Assembly: GCF_002019735.1 (NCBI RefSeq) | Contig: NZ_KV917378.1 | Coordinates: forward strand, 2,196,869 to 2,260,868 | Length of the DNA: 64,000 nt | Direction of reading: 5' to 3' | From: Salipaludibacillus agaradhaerens | GTDB taxonomy: Bacteria; Bacillota; Bacilli; Bacillales; Salisediminibacteriaceae | In this document: positions 16,179-25,445 of the stretch, one piece after another | How the letters are laid out: each line of letters starts with the position of its first letter | Numbering within the stretch: position 1 is the stretch's first letter | Notes under the pieces: generated by a model | Told to the model about the DNA's origin: nothing | Seen by the model: the letters and a program-made list of their open reading frames with translations, nothing else | The model's database searches: none | Program-made: the position numbers and the translations under genes

Positions 16179-17135
16179 ATGAAGAAGCTCATAATGATGA
16201 TCGTATTACTTGCTATAGCATCTTTTTTTTCACTTTTTATCGGGGCAACATCTCTTTCTCCGCTAGATTTATTTAATATGTCTGACCAACAGTCTAACAT
16301 TTTCTGGACGAGCCGCGTTCCCCGACTAATTAGTATACTTATTGCAGGAGTGGGGATGAGCATTGCAGGGCTGATTATGCAGCAGCTCACACGAAACAAA
16401 TTTGTCTCACCCACTACAGCAGGAACGATGGATTCAGCGCGCCTTGGTATCCTTGTCTCCATCATGTTGTTTTCCTCAGCTGCTCCGCTGACAAGAATGC
16501 TTATTGCGATGGCCTTTGCTATTGCTGGAACCTTTCTATTTATGCATATCTTAAATCGCGTTAAGTTTAAGGATCCTATTTTTATTCCACTCGTAGGGTT
16601 AATGTTCGGAAACATAATTGGCTCAATCACGACCTTCTTTGCATACAGGCATGACCTGATTCAGAACATGACTGCCTGGTTGCAAGGGAACTTTGCTACG
16701 ACGATGCGTGGGAATTATGAAACATTGTACATGACGATTCCCTTAGTCCTGCTGGCATACTTGTATGCAAACCGCTTTACTGTTGCTGGAATGGGCGAGG
16801 ATTTCTCAAAAAATTTAGGATTGAATTACAAGCAAGTGGTGAATCTTGGATTAGTTATTGTAGCCGTTATAACGTCAGCGATTGTTTTAACCGTCGGGAC
16901 AATTCCCTTTCTTGGTCTTGTAGTACCTAACATTGTCACGATTTATCTTGGGGATAACATTAGAAAGAATTTACCTTTCACAGCTGTTTTAGGCGCTATA
17001 TTTGTTTTGATGTGCGATATTCTCGGCCGAATGATCATTTTTCCATATGAAATACCGATTGGATTGACAGTTGGCGTTATCGGTAGTGGTCTCTTCCTTT
17101 ATTTGTTACTAAGGAGGAGAAAATATGGGCTATAA
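16179..17135 (+). CDS. yclN: Siderophore ABC transporter permease (petrobactin type)
   Basis: A 318-residue FecCD-type permease that reads like Bacillus YclN: FWTSRVPRLISILIAGVGMSIAGLIMQQLTRNKFVSPTTAGTMD is in the usual place (about residues 41-90; the key run is RLISILIAGVGMSIAGLIMQ). A GMGEDFSKNLGLNY segment would contact the ATPase. YclNOPQ imports ferric petrobactin and its precursor in B. subtilis. A TTG three bases upstream is in frame, but GGAGGA at 16168-16173 fits ATG at 16179. It is the first gene of a four-gene operon behind a Fur box and overlaps yclO by 11 bp. Confidence 0.9.
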   Translation: MKKLIMMIVLLAIASFFSLFIGATSLSPLDLFNMSDQQSNIFWTSRVPRLISILIAGVGMSIAGLIMQQLTRNKFVSPTTAGTMDSARLGILVSIMLFSSAAPLTRMLIAMAFAIAGTFLFMHILNRVKFKDPIFIPLVGLMFGNIIGSITTFFAYRHDLIQNMTAWLQGNFATTMRGNYETLYMTIPLVLLAYLYANRFTVAGMGEDFSKNLGLNYKQVVNLGLVIVAVITSAIVLTVGTIPFLGLVVPNIVTIYLGDNIRKNLPFTAVLGAIFVLMCDILGRMIIFPYEIPIGLTVGVIGSGLFLYLLLRRRKYGL

Positions 17136-18075
17136 AACAAAGTTAACTATTTTAATTTTACTTTCCGTTATCCTAGCCACAATCTTTATGGTTTATGACT
17201 CAGGCGGTCACTGGGAATACGTGCTGCCGAGACGAGGAAAAATATTACTCGCTATCGTCATAACAGGGGCTGCAATTGCCTTTGCTACCGTTGTGTTCCA
17301 GACAATAACTAACAATCGTATTTTGACACCAAGTATTATCGGTCTGGATTCGCTCTATATGCTTATTCAAACATTCGTGATCTTTACTTTCGGGTCCATG
17401 AGTATCGCTATGACTAACGCGAATCTCAACTTTGTCCTGTCAGCAGGCGGTATGATCCTATTTTCATTCGTTTTTTATCAATTACTGTTTCGCGAGGAAG
17501 GTCATAATATTTATTTCCTTTTACTCGTTGGGTTGATTCTCGGTACTTTTTTTTCAAGCTTGACGACCTTTATGCAAGTATTGATAGATCCTAACGAATT
17601 CCAGTCGGTTCAAAATCGGATGTTTGCTAGCTTTAACAATGTTAACACTGATTTATTACTTATTTCCGTCGTATCATTTATCGTCATTAGTGTTTACTGT
17701 CTGCGTTTCACAAAATTTCTTGATGTTATTTCGTTAGGGAAAGACCATTCTATTAACCTTGGAATTCCATATAACAAGCTCATCAAACGAATGCTTTTCG
17801 TCGTCGCTATACTCATTTCCATTTCTACTGCGCTTGTAGGACCAATTACCTTTCTCGGGTTACTCGTAGCAAATGTGACCTATGAGTTTCTTAAAACGTA
17901 CAAACATAGCCAAATCATTCCTGCTAGTATTTTTGTGAGCATCATTGCACTAGTAGGAGGTCAATTGATTGTCGAGAGAGTTTTCACATTTGAAACTACG
18001 TTGAGTGTCATCATTAATTTTATCGGTGGTGTGTATTTTCTATACTTACTGTTAAAGGAGAGAAAATCATGGTAG
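17125..18075 (+). CDS. yclO: Siderophore ABC transporter permease (petrobactin type)
   Basis: A 316-residue FecCD permease, partner of the preceding gene. Features are the N-terminal LPRRGKILLAIVITGAAIAF segment (about residues 33-52), TNNRILTPSIIGLDSLY, the SLGKDHSINLGIPYNKL coupling region and ALVGPITFLGLLVAN near residue 245. About nine to ten membrane helices. AAGGAGG lies before the ATG inside the end of yclN, and its own end overlaps yclP by 7 bp, which implies translational coupling. The heterodimer of the two permeases forms the membrane channel for the ferric siderophore. Confidence 0.9.
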   Translation: MGYKTKLTILILLSVILATIFMVYDSGGHWEYVLPRRGKILLAIVITGAAIAFATVVFQTITNNRILTPSIIGLDSLYMLIQTFVIFTFGSMSIAMTNANLNFVLSAGGMILFSFVFYQLLFREEGHNIYFLLLVGLILGTFFSSLTTFMQVLIDPNEFQSVQNRMFASFNNVNTDLLLISVVSFIVISVYCLRFTKFLDVISLGKDHSINLGIPYNKLIKRMLFVVAILISISTALVGPITFLGLLVANVTYEFLKTYKHSQIIPASIFVSIIALVGGQLIVERVFTFETTLSVIINFIGGVYFLYLLLKERKSW

Positions 18076-18827
18076 AGGCATTGAAATTATTTAAGAGGTA
18101 CGGTAACAAGCCGGTAGTTAAAGACGTTTCAGTGAACATTCAAAAAGGTAAGATCACCACCTTTATCGGGCCGAATGGTGCTGGGAAAAGTACACTCTTA
18201 TCCATGATTAGCCGACTGATTGTTAAAGATGAAGGAGAAGTCCGTATTGAAGGGAAAGAGATTAGCGGTATAAAAGATCGAGAACTTGCTAAAAAAATCT
18301 CGATCTTAAAGCAAACGAATCATATTAACATTCGTTTGACAGTAAGGGATTTAGTCTCTTTTGGCCGTTTCCCTTATTCTCAAGGTAACTTAACTGACGA
18401 AGACTGGCGCTATGTAGATGACGCCATTAGCTATCTTGAATTGGAAGATATGCAGGATAAGTACCTCGATCAACTAAGCGGTGGACAGCGCCAACGTGCT
18501 TATATTGCTATGGTCGTCGCTCAAGATACAGAATATGTTCTTTTAGATGAGCCCTTGAATAATCTCGACATGAAACATTCGGTTCAAATTATGAAAGTTC
18601 TTCGAAAAATGGTGGATAAGTTAGGAAAAACGGTTGTGCTTGTTATTCATGATATTAACTTTGCTTCTTGCTATTCCGATTACATCGTCGCCCTTAAGGA
18701 TGGCGAGATTGTAAAAGAAGGCCATAAATGTGACGTCATCCAAAGTGACACATTAAAAGAAATTTATGATATCGATATTCAAATTCAAGATATTAATAAC
18801 CAACAAATTTGCGTTTATTTCTCATAA
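18069..18827 (+). CDS. yclP: Siderophore ABC transporter ATPase (petrobactin type)
   Basis: A 252-residue ABC ATPase of the FepC/FhuC class. The Walker A is GPNGAGKST (about residues 36-44), the Q-loop region LKQTNHINIRLTVRDLV, the signature LSGGQRQRAYIAMVVAQ (about 136-152), the Walker B YVLLDEPLNNLD (about 156-167) and the H-loop VLVIHDINFA. It supplies energy for ferric siderophore import from the cytoplasmic face. The start overlaps the end of yclO; AAAGGAG precedes it. Confidence 0.93.
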   Translation: MVEALKLFKRYGNKPVVKDVSVNIQKGKITTFIGPNGAGKSTLLSMISRLIVKDEGEVRIEGKEISGIKDRELAKKISILKQTNHINIRLTVRDLVSFGRFPYSQGNLTDEDWRYVDDAISYLELEDMQDKYLDQLSGGQRQRAYIAMVVAQDTEYVLLDEPLNNLDMKHSVQIMKVLRKMVDKLGKTVVLVIHDINFASCYSDYIVALKDGEIVKEGHKCDVIQSDTLKEIYDIDIQIQDINNQQICVYFS

Positions 18828-18844
18828 AGGAGTGTTTTAATAAC

Positions 18845-19864
18845 ATGAAAAAATCATTATCACTTTTATCACTAACAATGGCACTATCTATTTTTACGGT
18901 GGCTTGCGGAGCAAATAATGAGAACACCACAGGCAACAATGATGAAGCTAATAACAATGCAAACACACATGCAGAGGAAAATGTAGAAAACAACGATGCC
19001 AATGAAAATGCTGAACAACCTGCTGAAATAACTGTGGAGCATGAATTAGGTGAAACGGTTGTTCCGACTAATCCTGAAAATGTTGTCGTGTTTGACTTTG
19101 GTACACTCGATACATTAACTGAAATTGGGATTGAGCCAGTTGCTATCCCGCAAGGAAACATTCCGAGCTTTTTAAGTCAATATGAAAGTGATGAGTATGA
19201 AAACGCCGGTACGTTGTTCGAGCCAGATTTCGAAACTATTTATGGCCTTGATCCAGATTTAATCATTATTTCTGGACGTACATCTGAAGCTTACGATGAG
19301 TTAAGCGACATTGCTCCAACTATTCACCTCGGTGTTGACCAAGAAAACTATGTCGACTCCTTCAAAGAAAATGCCACTCTTCTAGGTGACATCTTCGGGA
19401 AAGAAGCTGATGTTGAAGAAAAGCTTGCTAGTCTCGATGAACAAATTGCAGAGCTAAATGAAGCTGCTAACAACAGTGAAGGGACAGGGCTCATTGTTAT
19501 GACAAATGAAGGGGCATTAAGTGCTTACGGTCCTGGTTCTCGTTTTGGCGTCCTTCACGAAGAATTTGGTATAACACCAGCGGACGAAAATATTGAAGAT
19601 GCAAATCACGGTCAAAACATTTCATTTGAATATGTCGTAGAAACTGATCCAGATTACTTGTTTGTCATTGACAGAGGGGCGATCGTTTCCGGTGACGGTG
19701 AAGACACAGCGGAAGATACGTTAGATAATGATCTGATCCAGCAAACAACGGCTTATGAAGAAGGAAACATCATTTACCTTGACCCAGAGCTTTGGTACAT
19801 TGCTGGAGGCGGTTTAAATTCAGTCTCTCTCATGGTTAACGAAGTTTTTGAAGGTATTCAATAA
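18845..19864 (+). CDS. yclQ: Petrobactin-type siderophore-binding lipoprotein
   Basis: A 339-residue binding protein with a lipoprotein signal: MKKSLSLLSLTMALSIFTVAC, with Cys21 as lipidation site. A long Asn/Glu-rich linker (about 22-65) follows, then a two-lobe FepB/YclQ-type domain (VEHELGETVVPTNPENVVVF, LDPDLIIISGRTS, DPDYLFVIDRGA, IIYLDPELWYIAGGG). It captures ferric siderophore outside the membrane and hands it to the two permeases. The mature protein is strikingly acidic, a trait often seen in exported proteins of alkaliphiles or halophiles. ATG 18845 is chosen over an upstream frame extension because the signal peptide starts there and AAAGGAG lies upstream. Confidence 0.92.
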   Translation: MKKSLSLLSLTMALSIFTVACGANNENTTGNNDEANNNANTHAEENVENNDANENAEQPAEITVEHELGETVVPTNPENVVVFDFGTLDTLTEIGIEPVAIPQGNIPSFLSQYESDEYENAGTLFEPDFETIYGLDPDLIIISGRTSEAYDELSDIAPTIHLGVDQENYVDSFKENATLLGDIFGKEADVEEKLASLDEQIAELNEAANNSEGTGLIVMTNEGALSAYGPGSRFGVLHEEFGITPADENIEDANHGQNISFEYVVETDPDYLFVIDRGAIVSGDGEDTAEDTLDNDLIQQTTAYEEGNIIYLDPELWYIAGGGLNSVSLMVNEVFEGIQ

Positions 19865-19880
19865 AAAGCAAACGTGTTTA

Positions 19881-19912
19881 ACACTCCGGGGCTGATCCCG
19901 GAGTGTTTTTAT
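19881..19912 (+). terminator. Terminator of yclNOPQ
   Basis: Stem ACACTCCGGG / CCCGGAGTGT with a 6-nt loop, then TTTTTATA. Confidence 0.9.
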
Positions 19913-20089
19913 AACCTGTGAGAGGTAGCTTTATGTTAATTTAGTTATTTGCTTTTTGTAAGGCATCGTAACCCTAAATCCACTTTATAATAGATCATGC
20001 AGAGCTTATACTTAATGAAGAAAAACAAGCAAGTTACACATTTACTAGAATAAGTCTAAGCTTTCTCCATTAAATTTGTACGCCACTCT

Positions 20090-20297
20090 CTATAAAACGA
20101 ACCTTCAATCAGTGGCAGCCTTCGTTCTTCTCTTACTGATAAGGAACACAAGCTAACGTCTTCTCGCGTCCTGCGAAAAAGCTTGTGTGACCAACATCCT
20201 GTTGGCCCGAGTGATTGCGGCCGTTATCTCCCGCCTAAATAGCGTTAGCTCTCCTCTCTATTTTGAGGTAGTGGGCTTACGGACGCTTGTCTGCTAA
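20090..20297 (+). repeat. Interspersed hairpin repeat, copy H, with a nested insertion
   Basis: Left part TATAAAACGAACCTTCAATC and right part GCGGCCGTTATCTCC ... GGGCTTACGGACGC belong to the family. Between them sits about 62 bp of foreign sequence (about 20145-20206). It holds two small hairpins: ACACAAGCT (20146-20154) / AGCTTGTGT (20180-20188), and CCAAC / GTTGG (20191-20205). This makes H the longest copy. Confidence 0.8.
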
Positions 20298-20362
20298 ACG
20301 ATTTAAAAGAAAGGAAACACACACCGAGAAGAAACTAAAAATGATAGGGGGAGGATGCGACT

Positions 20363-20911
20363 ATGGGGAAAAAGCAAGTTAAAATAACTTCCTATATCTC
20401 AAACCATGACGGTGAAAAAGGATTTTTAACGTCTAAAACATTAGAGTATATGTCGATAAAAGATCTAGAAGCTAAGAAAGCAGCAGAAACATTAGCTTGC
20501 GGAGACTACATGTATTTGCCTGGCTATATAGACATAAAAATCAATGAGCATACTATTTTAGGAGAAGAGGATTGGTCGGATGATATTGTTAGCGAATGGA
20601 AATCCATCTGTGATTTTGTTGTGAAAAGGAAAGAAAATGATCCGCAAGAGATATTTATATTTGGTCACCAACATAACTATTATTTAGAGCTGACCAATAA
20701 CTTAGTACAAGTCAAGGTCAATCGAGACTATATAAGATCTGGAATAGAGATATTTACACATTATAAGAATATTCCATATGTAGAATTTAAGGAAGCGGTT
20801 ATTGAAGCAGCAGATGAGTTTTATTCTTTGTGCAAGGATCTTCCTTTTGGAGATGAAGCCAACTTCGAATCTTTCGTAAAAACTTATAAATTATTACGTA
20901 ATCAAGATTGA
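20363..20911 (+). CDS. Hypothetical protein of 182 residues
   Basis: I do not recognise this gene. It is a soluble, charged protein without signal peptide or membrane segment. Visible features are a YISNHDGEKGFLTSKTLEYM start, LACGDYMYLPGYIDIKINEHTIL, aromatic-rich stretches (FGHQHNYYLEL) and a helical C-terminus (FKEAVIEAADEFYSLCK). Its size and aromatic, acidic character resemble immunity proteins of contact-dependent or polymorphic toxins, but no toxin gene is adjacent, so this is only a suggestion. A strong GGGGGAGG site precedes the ATG. It is more AT-rich than its neighbours and lies between two repeat-bearing intergenic regions, which would fit acquisition by transfer. Confidence 0.6.
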   Translation: MGKKQVKITSYISNHDGEKGFLTSKTLEYMSIKDLEAKKAAETLACGDYMYLPGYIDIKINEHTILGEEDWSDDIVSEWKSICDFVVKRKENDPQEIFIFGHQHNYYLELTNNLVQVKVNRDYIRSGIEIFTHYKNIPYVEFKEAVIEAADEFYSLCKDLPFGDEANFESFVKTYKLLRNQD

Positions 20912-21165
20912 TTATCTTAAGTATTGCCCCAAAAGACCACCGTAAAATAGGAGGGTACTGTTTGCCAAACCATACTCCAAGTCGCGCAACACCGCTAACA
21001 TAATGAGCAATGTATCACGTTGTGTAGAAATAAAAATCTCTTTGTCAGGCACTCTTTGAACGCCTCACTTCCTAATGATCATCAGTATCCGATAAGTTAC
21101 TAAAAATGCTACAGCACTTCGAGTAATTAAAATCAGTTACGTTTTCTAAAGTGGATTTAGTACGT

Positions 21166-21203
21166 CTAACCCCTATGACAGACATAGGGGTTAGCATATT
21201 TTA
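21166..21203 (+). terminator. Terminator-like hairpin between the hypothetical gene and tyrS
   Basis: Stem CTAACCCCTATG / CATAGGGGTTAG with a 6-nt loop, then CATATTTT. It is about 250 bp past the hypothetical gene stop. Confidence 0.65.
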
Positions 21204-21251
21204 AAATTAATTAAGTGAATGAATGTCATCATTCGAATAATGACTGTGAGC

Positions 21252-21375
21252 TTCACTTCAGACGGACGTTTTCCCAAAGGCTTGTATTCAACTAACTTTG
21301 GCTCGTGAAACCTTAGCAAAAGTGTCTCTTCAGACTGCACTTCATCCTCAGAAAGTCGTCGTCTTACGTTTCAGT
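21252..21375 (+). repeat. Degenerate copy of the GC-rich intergenic repeat (family 2)
   Basis: CACTTCAGACGGACGTTTTCCC ... GTCTCTTCAGACTGCACTTC ... AAAGTCGTCGTC keeps the block order of the copies at 696-812 and 32308-32409 with many changes. Confidence 0.4.
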
Positions 21376-21468
21376 CACTTTTTTCATCTGCATATTATTT
21401 GTGTTTTTGCTTTTAAAACATCATGATGGAATTGATTCAAGTGTAAACAGTTAGTTTCTATAAAACAA

Positions 21469-22719
21469 TTAAGCCCTTGCTAGGCGGACTGTTTTTCGCT
21501 TACCTACTTGGATGATAAGCCCATCTTGAATTGTCACCGTGTCATGTGGGCTTTTAACAGTTTTGCCAGAGAGTTTCACACCATTATTTTCTATCATTTT
21601 GCGTGCTTCACTCTTAGATGGTAGCATGTTTAAGATAACTAATAACTCTGTTATACGAACATGTTCCTCTCCCTCCCAAACGACTGTCGTTACATCTTTT
21701 GGTAGATTTCCTTCACGAAAAACTGAAATAAACTGCTGTTCCGCGCCCTCAGCCGCTTCCGCACCATGATACATACGAGTAATGGTTCTTGCTAAACGCA
21801 TTTTTTCGTCCCGAGGATGTCGTTCTCCAGATTCTAAGCCCTTCTCAATTGACGCAATCTCTTTGGGAGACAAATCTGTTATTAGCTGAAAGTATTTTAT
21901 CATCAAATGATCAGGTAAGGACATGGCTTTTCCATACATGTCTGTCGGTTTCTCATCAATGCCAATGTAATTGTTTTTCGATTTAGACATTTTGTCGCTT
22001 CCATCAAGCCCTTCAAGGAGAGGCATTAGCAAAGCTACCTGAGGTTCTTTCCCTTCTTTTTCTTGAAAATGCCGCCCCATTAAAATATTAAAGTGCTGAT
22101 CCGTGCCTCCTAACTCGATGTCATTTTCTAACACAACAGAGTCATAGCCTTGCATAATTGGGTAGAAAAATTCATGGACCGAAATGGGTTTATGAAGGGC
22201 CATTCGTTCATCGAAATCGTCTCTTTCCAACAATCGGGCTACCGTTATTTTACTTGCTAATTTTATAACTTCTTCAAAATTTAATTTAGCGAGCCAAGAA
22301 GAGTTGTAATGAAGCTCTACTTTCTTCATATCGAGTACTTTTGAAAATTGTTCAAAGTAGGTTTTAGCATTGTGTGTTACTTCTTCATCGGTCAATGGCT
22401 TCCTCGCCACCGATTTTCCTGTGGGATCACCTATTTTACCTGTAAAGTCTCCAATTAGTAGCTGAATAATGTGACCATTATCTTGAAATTGTCTCATTTT
22501 ATTTAGAACAACCGTATGGCCGAGGTGAACATCTGGCGCTGATGGGTCTAGCCCAAGCTTAATTTTTAGTGGTACGCCTGTTAAGATAGAACGGGCGATC
22601 TTGTTCTCAAGCTCCTCCGGTGGAATTATATCTTGCACTCCCTGCCTGTAGAGCGTCATTTGCCTGTTTACTTCTTTCATTTGTTCCGCTGATAGTTGAT
22701 TAACGTTATCTGCCATCAT
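21469..22719 (-). CDS. tyrZ: Tyrosyl-tRNA synthetase (TyrZ type)
   Basis: A class I aminoacyl-tRNA synthetase of 416 residues that charges tRNA-Tyr. The HIGH-like motif is [11 protein letters not shown] (about residues 58-68) and the KMSKS loop is [13 protein letters not shown] (about 237-249). The substrate pocket motif is [24 protein letters not shown]-terminal S4 RNA-binding domain (about 350-416: [17 protein letters not shown]) completes it. The HLGH and overall pattern fit TyrZ rather than the canonical TyrS. The MarR gene upstream and the intervening tyrosine T-box reproduce the B. subtilis ywaE-tyrZ arrangement. GAGGAGG precedes two consecutive ATG codons; either may be used. Confidence 0.93.
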   Translation of the reverse strand: MMADNVNQLSAEQMKEVNRQMTLYRQGVQDIIPPEELENKIARSILTGVPLKIKLGLDPSAPDVHLGHTVVLNKMRQFQDNGHIIQLLIGDFTGKIGDPTGKSVARKPLTDEEVTHNAKTYFEQFSKVLDMKKVELHYNSSWLAKLNFEEVIKLASKITVARLLERDDFDERMALHKPISVHEFFYPIMQGYDSVVLENDIELGGTDQHFNILMGRHFQEKEGKEPQVALLMPLLEGLDGSDKMSKSKNNYIGIDEKPTDMYGKAMSLPDHLMIKYFQLITDLSPKEIASIEKGLESGERHPRDEKMRLARTITRMYHGAEAAEGAEQQFISVFREGNLPKDVTTVVWEGEEHVRITELLVILNMLPSKSEARKMIENNGVKLSGKTVKSPHDTVTIQDGLIIQVGKRKTVRLARA

Positions 22720-22759
22720 AATTCCTCCTCTGATATTAACTAATACATTTCATAACCTT

Positions 22760-23030
22760 TGTATGAAAAACGCAAAAACGCCCCTCCTAATTTAAGAAGG
22801 GACGTGGGTTACTTATTGACACGCGGTACCACCCTTGTTGAGGACATATAACTCTTCCTCCACTTGATTTACAACTTAACGGTTTATCCGGTTTCTGCTA
22901 GCTTTTTTCATCACTGCTTAGTTCACAGAAACAGCTCAAGGATGTAATTCGCCGTGCCCTTTGTACCGGCTTGCACCATCCGCCGGCTCTCTGTCACAGG
23001 GAGTGACACTGCTACTAGGTTCCTATCATT
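22760..23030 (-). promoter_or_regulatory. Tyrosine T-box riboswitch
   Basis: The leader between the MarR gene and tyrZ contains the invariant T-box sequence AAGGGTGGTACCGCG (22836-22822 on the minus strand). Stem I contains AATTACATCC, whose UAC at 22946-22944 is the tyrosine specifier. The terminator ACGTCCCTTCTT / AGGAGGGGCGT with a T run lies at 22804-22765. Uncharged tRNA-Tyr should favour antitermination and raise TyrZ. Confidence 0.93.
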
Positions 23031-23049
23031 GCTTTTATCTTATTAAATT

Positions 23050-23520
23050 TTAAAAGTGATTTTCTTTTATAAGTCTCCTTAATAGCTCTGACATCATCTT
23101 CTGTTCTTCTACAGATAAGCTTTTCACAAGATCAATTTCCGACTGGTGAAACGATGGGTATAACTTTTCCATGACTTGACGGCCACTTTCAGTAATGATA
23201 ACGTACGTCGTTCGTTTATTTTTATCATCCACCTGACGATAACAAAAGCCTTTTCGTTCTAGCGTTTTCGTTACATTACTTACAGTTGCTTTCGATATAC
23301 CTGATGTTTCCGCAAGCTTTTTAGTTTCTAGCATGTCCCATATCCATAAATCATACAAGATCGAAAAGGAGCTCCACGATAGCCCATAAACAGCTAGAAC
23401 ATCTTTTTCTAGCTTATGTTTCAACCCTTGCGACATGCGATATAGATTTGTTACGACTGAAATAGCTTCCAAGTGTAATGCTTTGATGGGGAGCTGTGTC
23501 AGTCTATTCATGGCCGCCAC
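23050..23520 (-). CDS. MarR-family regulator (YwaE-like)
   Basis: A winged-helix regulator of at least 156 residues: dimer helix, then YGLSWSSFSILYDLWIW, the recognition region TSGISKATVSNVTKTLERKGF (about residues 70-90) and the wing DDKNKRTTYVIITESG. Its place upstream of a T-box and tyrZ matches ywaE of B. subtilis; its targets are unknown to me. The first standard start is GTG 23520, but it has no ribosome site. A perfect GGAGGTGA lies at 23576-23569 and is followed 6 bp later by an in-frame ATA codon (23562). Starting there would add 14 plausible residues (IYTYNEKDELLPEE). Confidence 0.82.
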   Translation of the reverse strand: MAAMNRLTQLPIKALHLEAISVVTNLYRMSQGLKHKLEKDVLAVYGLSWSSFSILYDLWIWDMLETKKLAETSGISKATVSNVTKTLERKGFCYRQVDDKNKRTTYVIITESGRQVMEKLYPSFHQSEIDLVKSLSVEEQKMMSELLRRLIKENHF

Positions 23521-23858
23521 TTCTTCAGGGAGCAGTTCATCTTTTTCATTATAGGTATATATAGGCCATCACCTCCATTTTCCATAACCGTTAGCTATGA
23601 AATGATTCTAGCAGAGTAAGATATTTTTTGCAACGCTATTTTATGCATATATCACTTTTTTTAAAAATATGATGGGGAGGTAAGAAGCTACACTGACTCA
23701 TTTACCGGTGTTTTTTAGTAAACTCACATAGCCAAATGATATTTTAGACATACGGGGATGAATGAATAATTCGTAGGAGAAGTTAAAGGACCTTCAGAAA
23801 AGCTTTACTAGCCAAAATGTCGTCACACCAAATGTGCCACTACCGTAAAGAAATCGGC
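23521..23858. other. Intergenic region upstream of the MarR gene
   Basis: Apart from the strong ribosome site at 23576-23569 I see no gene, palindromic operator or repeat copy here. Confidence 0.5.
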
Positions 23859-23905
23859 AAAAGGGGCTTTCCTCATAAGCCTCTACTTATGGGAAAACCC
23901 CTTCT
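23859..23905 (-). terminator. Terminator of nagP
   Basis: Minus-strand stem AGAAGGGGTTTTCCCATAAG / CTTATGAGGAAAGCCCCTTTT (one short internal loop) ending in T residues, about 12 bp past the nagP stop. Confidence 0.8.
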
Positions 23906-23916
23906 AAATTCTAAGA

Positions 23917-25374
23917 CTATGTCGTTGTTTTTACCTCATGAAACTTGTTGACCTCGTCCGCAACAAATTGAACATTGGTACCCACAATCACTTGCACACT
24001 ATGCTTTCCTACAATGTTAACTGCCGGAACACCTGCTGACTTAATTTGCTGTTCATTTATATTTGCCGAGTCGCGCACTTCCACACGTAAGCGCGTGGCG
24101 CAATTATCAATGTTAGTGACGTTGTCATACCCTCCAAGACCAAGATAAATTTTCTCAGCTGTGGCAGATAAATCTTTGTCTGTCTTTTGAGACGTGGTCT
24201 CTTCTTCTGATGTCTCAAGATCTTCCCTACCTGGTGTTTTGAAATTAAATTTAATAATCAATACGCGAAAAATTGTGTAATAGATAACTGCAAATACGAG
24301 CCCTTGAACGATAAGCATATATGGCTGGTTAGCTAACGGCAATCGGGAACTTAATGTAAAGTCAACGAGTCCTGCACTAAAACCAAATCCTGCTGTCCAT
24401 CCAAACGTTGAAGCTATGAATAGGGATAACCCTGTTAATACAGCGTGAACGACATAAAGGGCTGGAGCTAGGAACATGAATGAAAACTCTAATGGTTCTG
24501 TCACACCTGTAAAAAATGCGGCAACTGAAGCAGCCATTAATAATGAGGCTACTTGTTTCTTTTGCTTTGACTTCGCTGTATGATACATAGCAAGGGCTGC
24601 TGCTGGTAATCCAAACATCATAATAGGGAAGAATCCCGCTTGATACATCCCCGTCACACCTAACTCTCCATCACTTGACCAAAAGTTTCCGATGTCATTA
24701 ATGCCTGCTACATCAAACCAAAATACTGCATTTAAGGCGTGATGTAAACCAGTAGGAATTAATAAACGATTAAAGAAGCCGTAGAGGCCCGCCCCAACAG
24801 AACCTAATTGGCTGATGTTAGTCGCAAATGATACGAGACCGGAGTAAACGACAGGCCATACAATAATAAAAATTAATGATACCGCTACCATTACTGCTGC
24901 ACTCAAAATTGGCACAAGCCGTTTCCCACTAAAGAAAGCTAACGCATCAGGCAATTTAACATGACTAAATTTGTTATACAATACACTAGCAATAATCCCT
25001 GAAATAATCCCCACAAAAGCATTTTCAATATTTCCGAAAGCGGCATTTACCTCTCCTGGATCAACACCTTGATACAACGCGACACTATCAGCTGAAAGCA
25101 CATTCGTAATGACAAGATACGCCACGAGCCCACTTAAAGCCGCCGCGCCATCTTTCCCTTTTGACATTCCAAGTGCAATACCGACAGCAAATAATAATGG
25201 AATATAGTCAATGATTGAACTCCCTGCAGCTATTAAAAAGGCGGCAATAAGATTTCCTTCCCCCCAGCCATATGGATCGATCCAGTAACCAATCCCCATT
25301 AATATGGCCGCTGCTGGCAGGACTGCCACCGGCAACATAAGTGACTTCCCAAGATTTTGTACATATTTCATCAT
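23917..25374 (-). CDS. nagP: PTS N-acetylglucosamine-specific EIICB
   Basis: A 485-residue glucose-family PTS permease lacking an EIIA domain. The EIIC part (about 1-380) has the signature GLHHALNAVFWFDVAGIND and FFTGVTEPLEFSFMF. The EIIB part (about 400-480) holds the phosphocysteine in IDNCATRLRVEV. The WFDVAG stretch and the overall match to NagP/NagE point to GlcNAc rather than glucose. It imports GlcNAc as GlcNAc-6-phosphate and borrows an EIIA from another system. A site identical to the NagR (YvoA) operator overlaps its promoter. GGAGAGG precedes tandem ATG codons. Confidence 0.88.
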   Translation of the reverse strand: MMKYVQNLGKSLMLPVAVLPAAAILMGIGYWIDPYGWGEGNLIAAFLIAAGSSIIDYIPLLFAVGIALGMSKGKDGAAALSGLVAYLVITNVLSADSVALYQGVDPGEVNAAFGNIENAFVGIISGIIASVLYNKFSHVKLPDALAFFSGKRLVPILSAAVMVAVSLIFIIVWPVVYSGLVSFATNISQLGSVGAGLYGFFNRLLIPTGLHHALNAVFWFDVAGINDIGNFWSSDGELGVTGMYQAGFFPIMMFGLPAAALAMYHTAKSKQKKQVASLLMAASVAAFFTGVTEPLEFSFMFLAPALYVVHAVLTGLSLFIASTFGWTAGFGFSAGLVDFTLSSRLPLANQPYMLIVQGLVFAVIYYTIFRVLIIKFNFKTPGREDLETSEEETTSQKTDKDLSATAEKIYLGLGGYDNVTNIDNCATRLRVEVRDSANINEQQIKSAGVPAVNIVGKHSVQVIVGTNVQFVADEVNKFHEVKTTT

Positions 25375-25415
25375 TTTAAATCCTCTCCTCCCTTCAATCT
25401 CTATGAATCACATTG

Positions 25416-25445
25416 AGTATAGCATGTTGAAAATATAGTTGTCTA
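25416..25445 (-). promoter_or_regulatory. Promoter of nagP
   Basis: Minus strand TAGACA (25445-25440), an 18-bp spacer and TATACT (25421-25416). The -35 lies inside the NagR-type operator. Confidence 0.65.

Noticed and set aside
16070-16630. 186-codon frame antisense to yclN
   Set aside because: Shadow of yclN. It also runs through the Fur box region and lacks any family feature.
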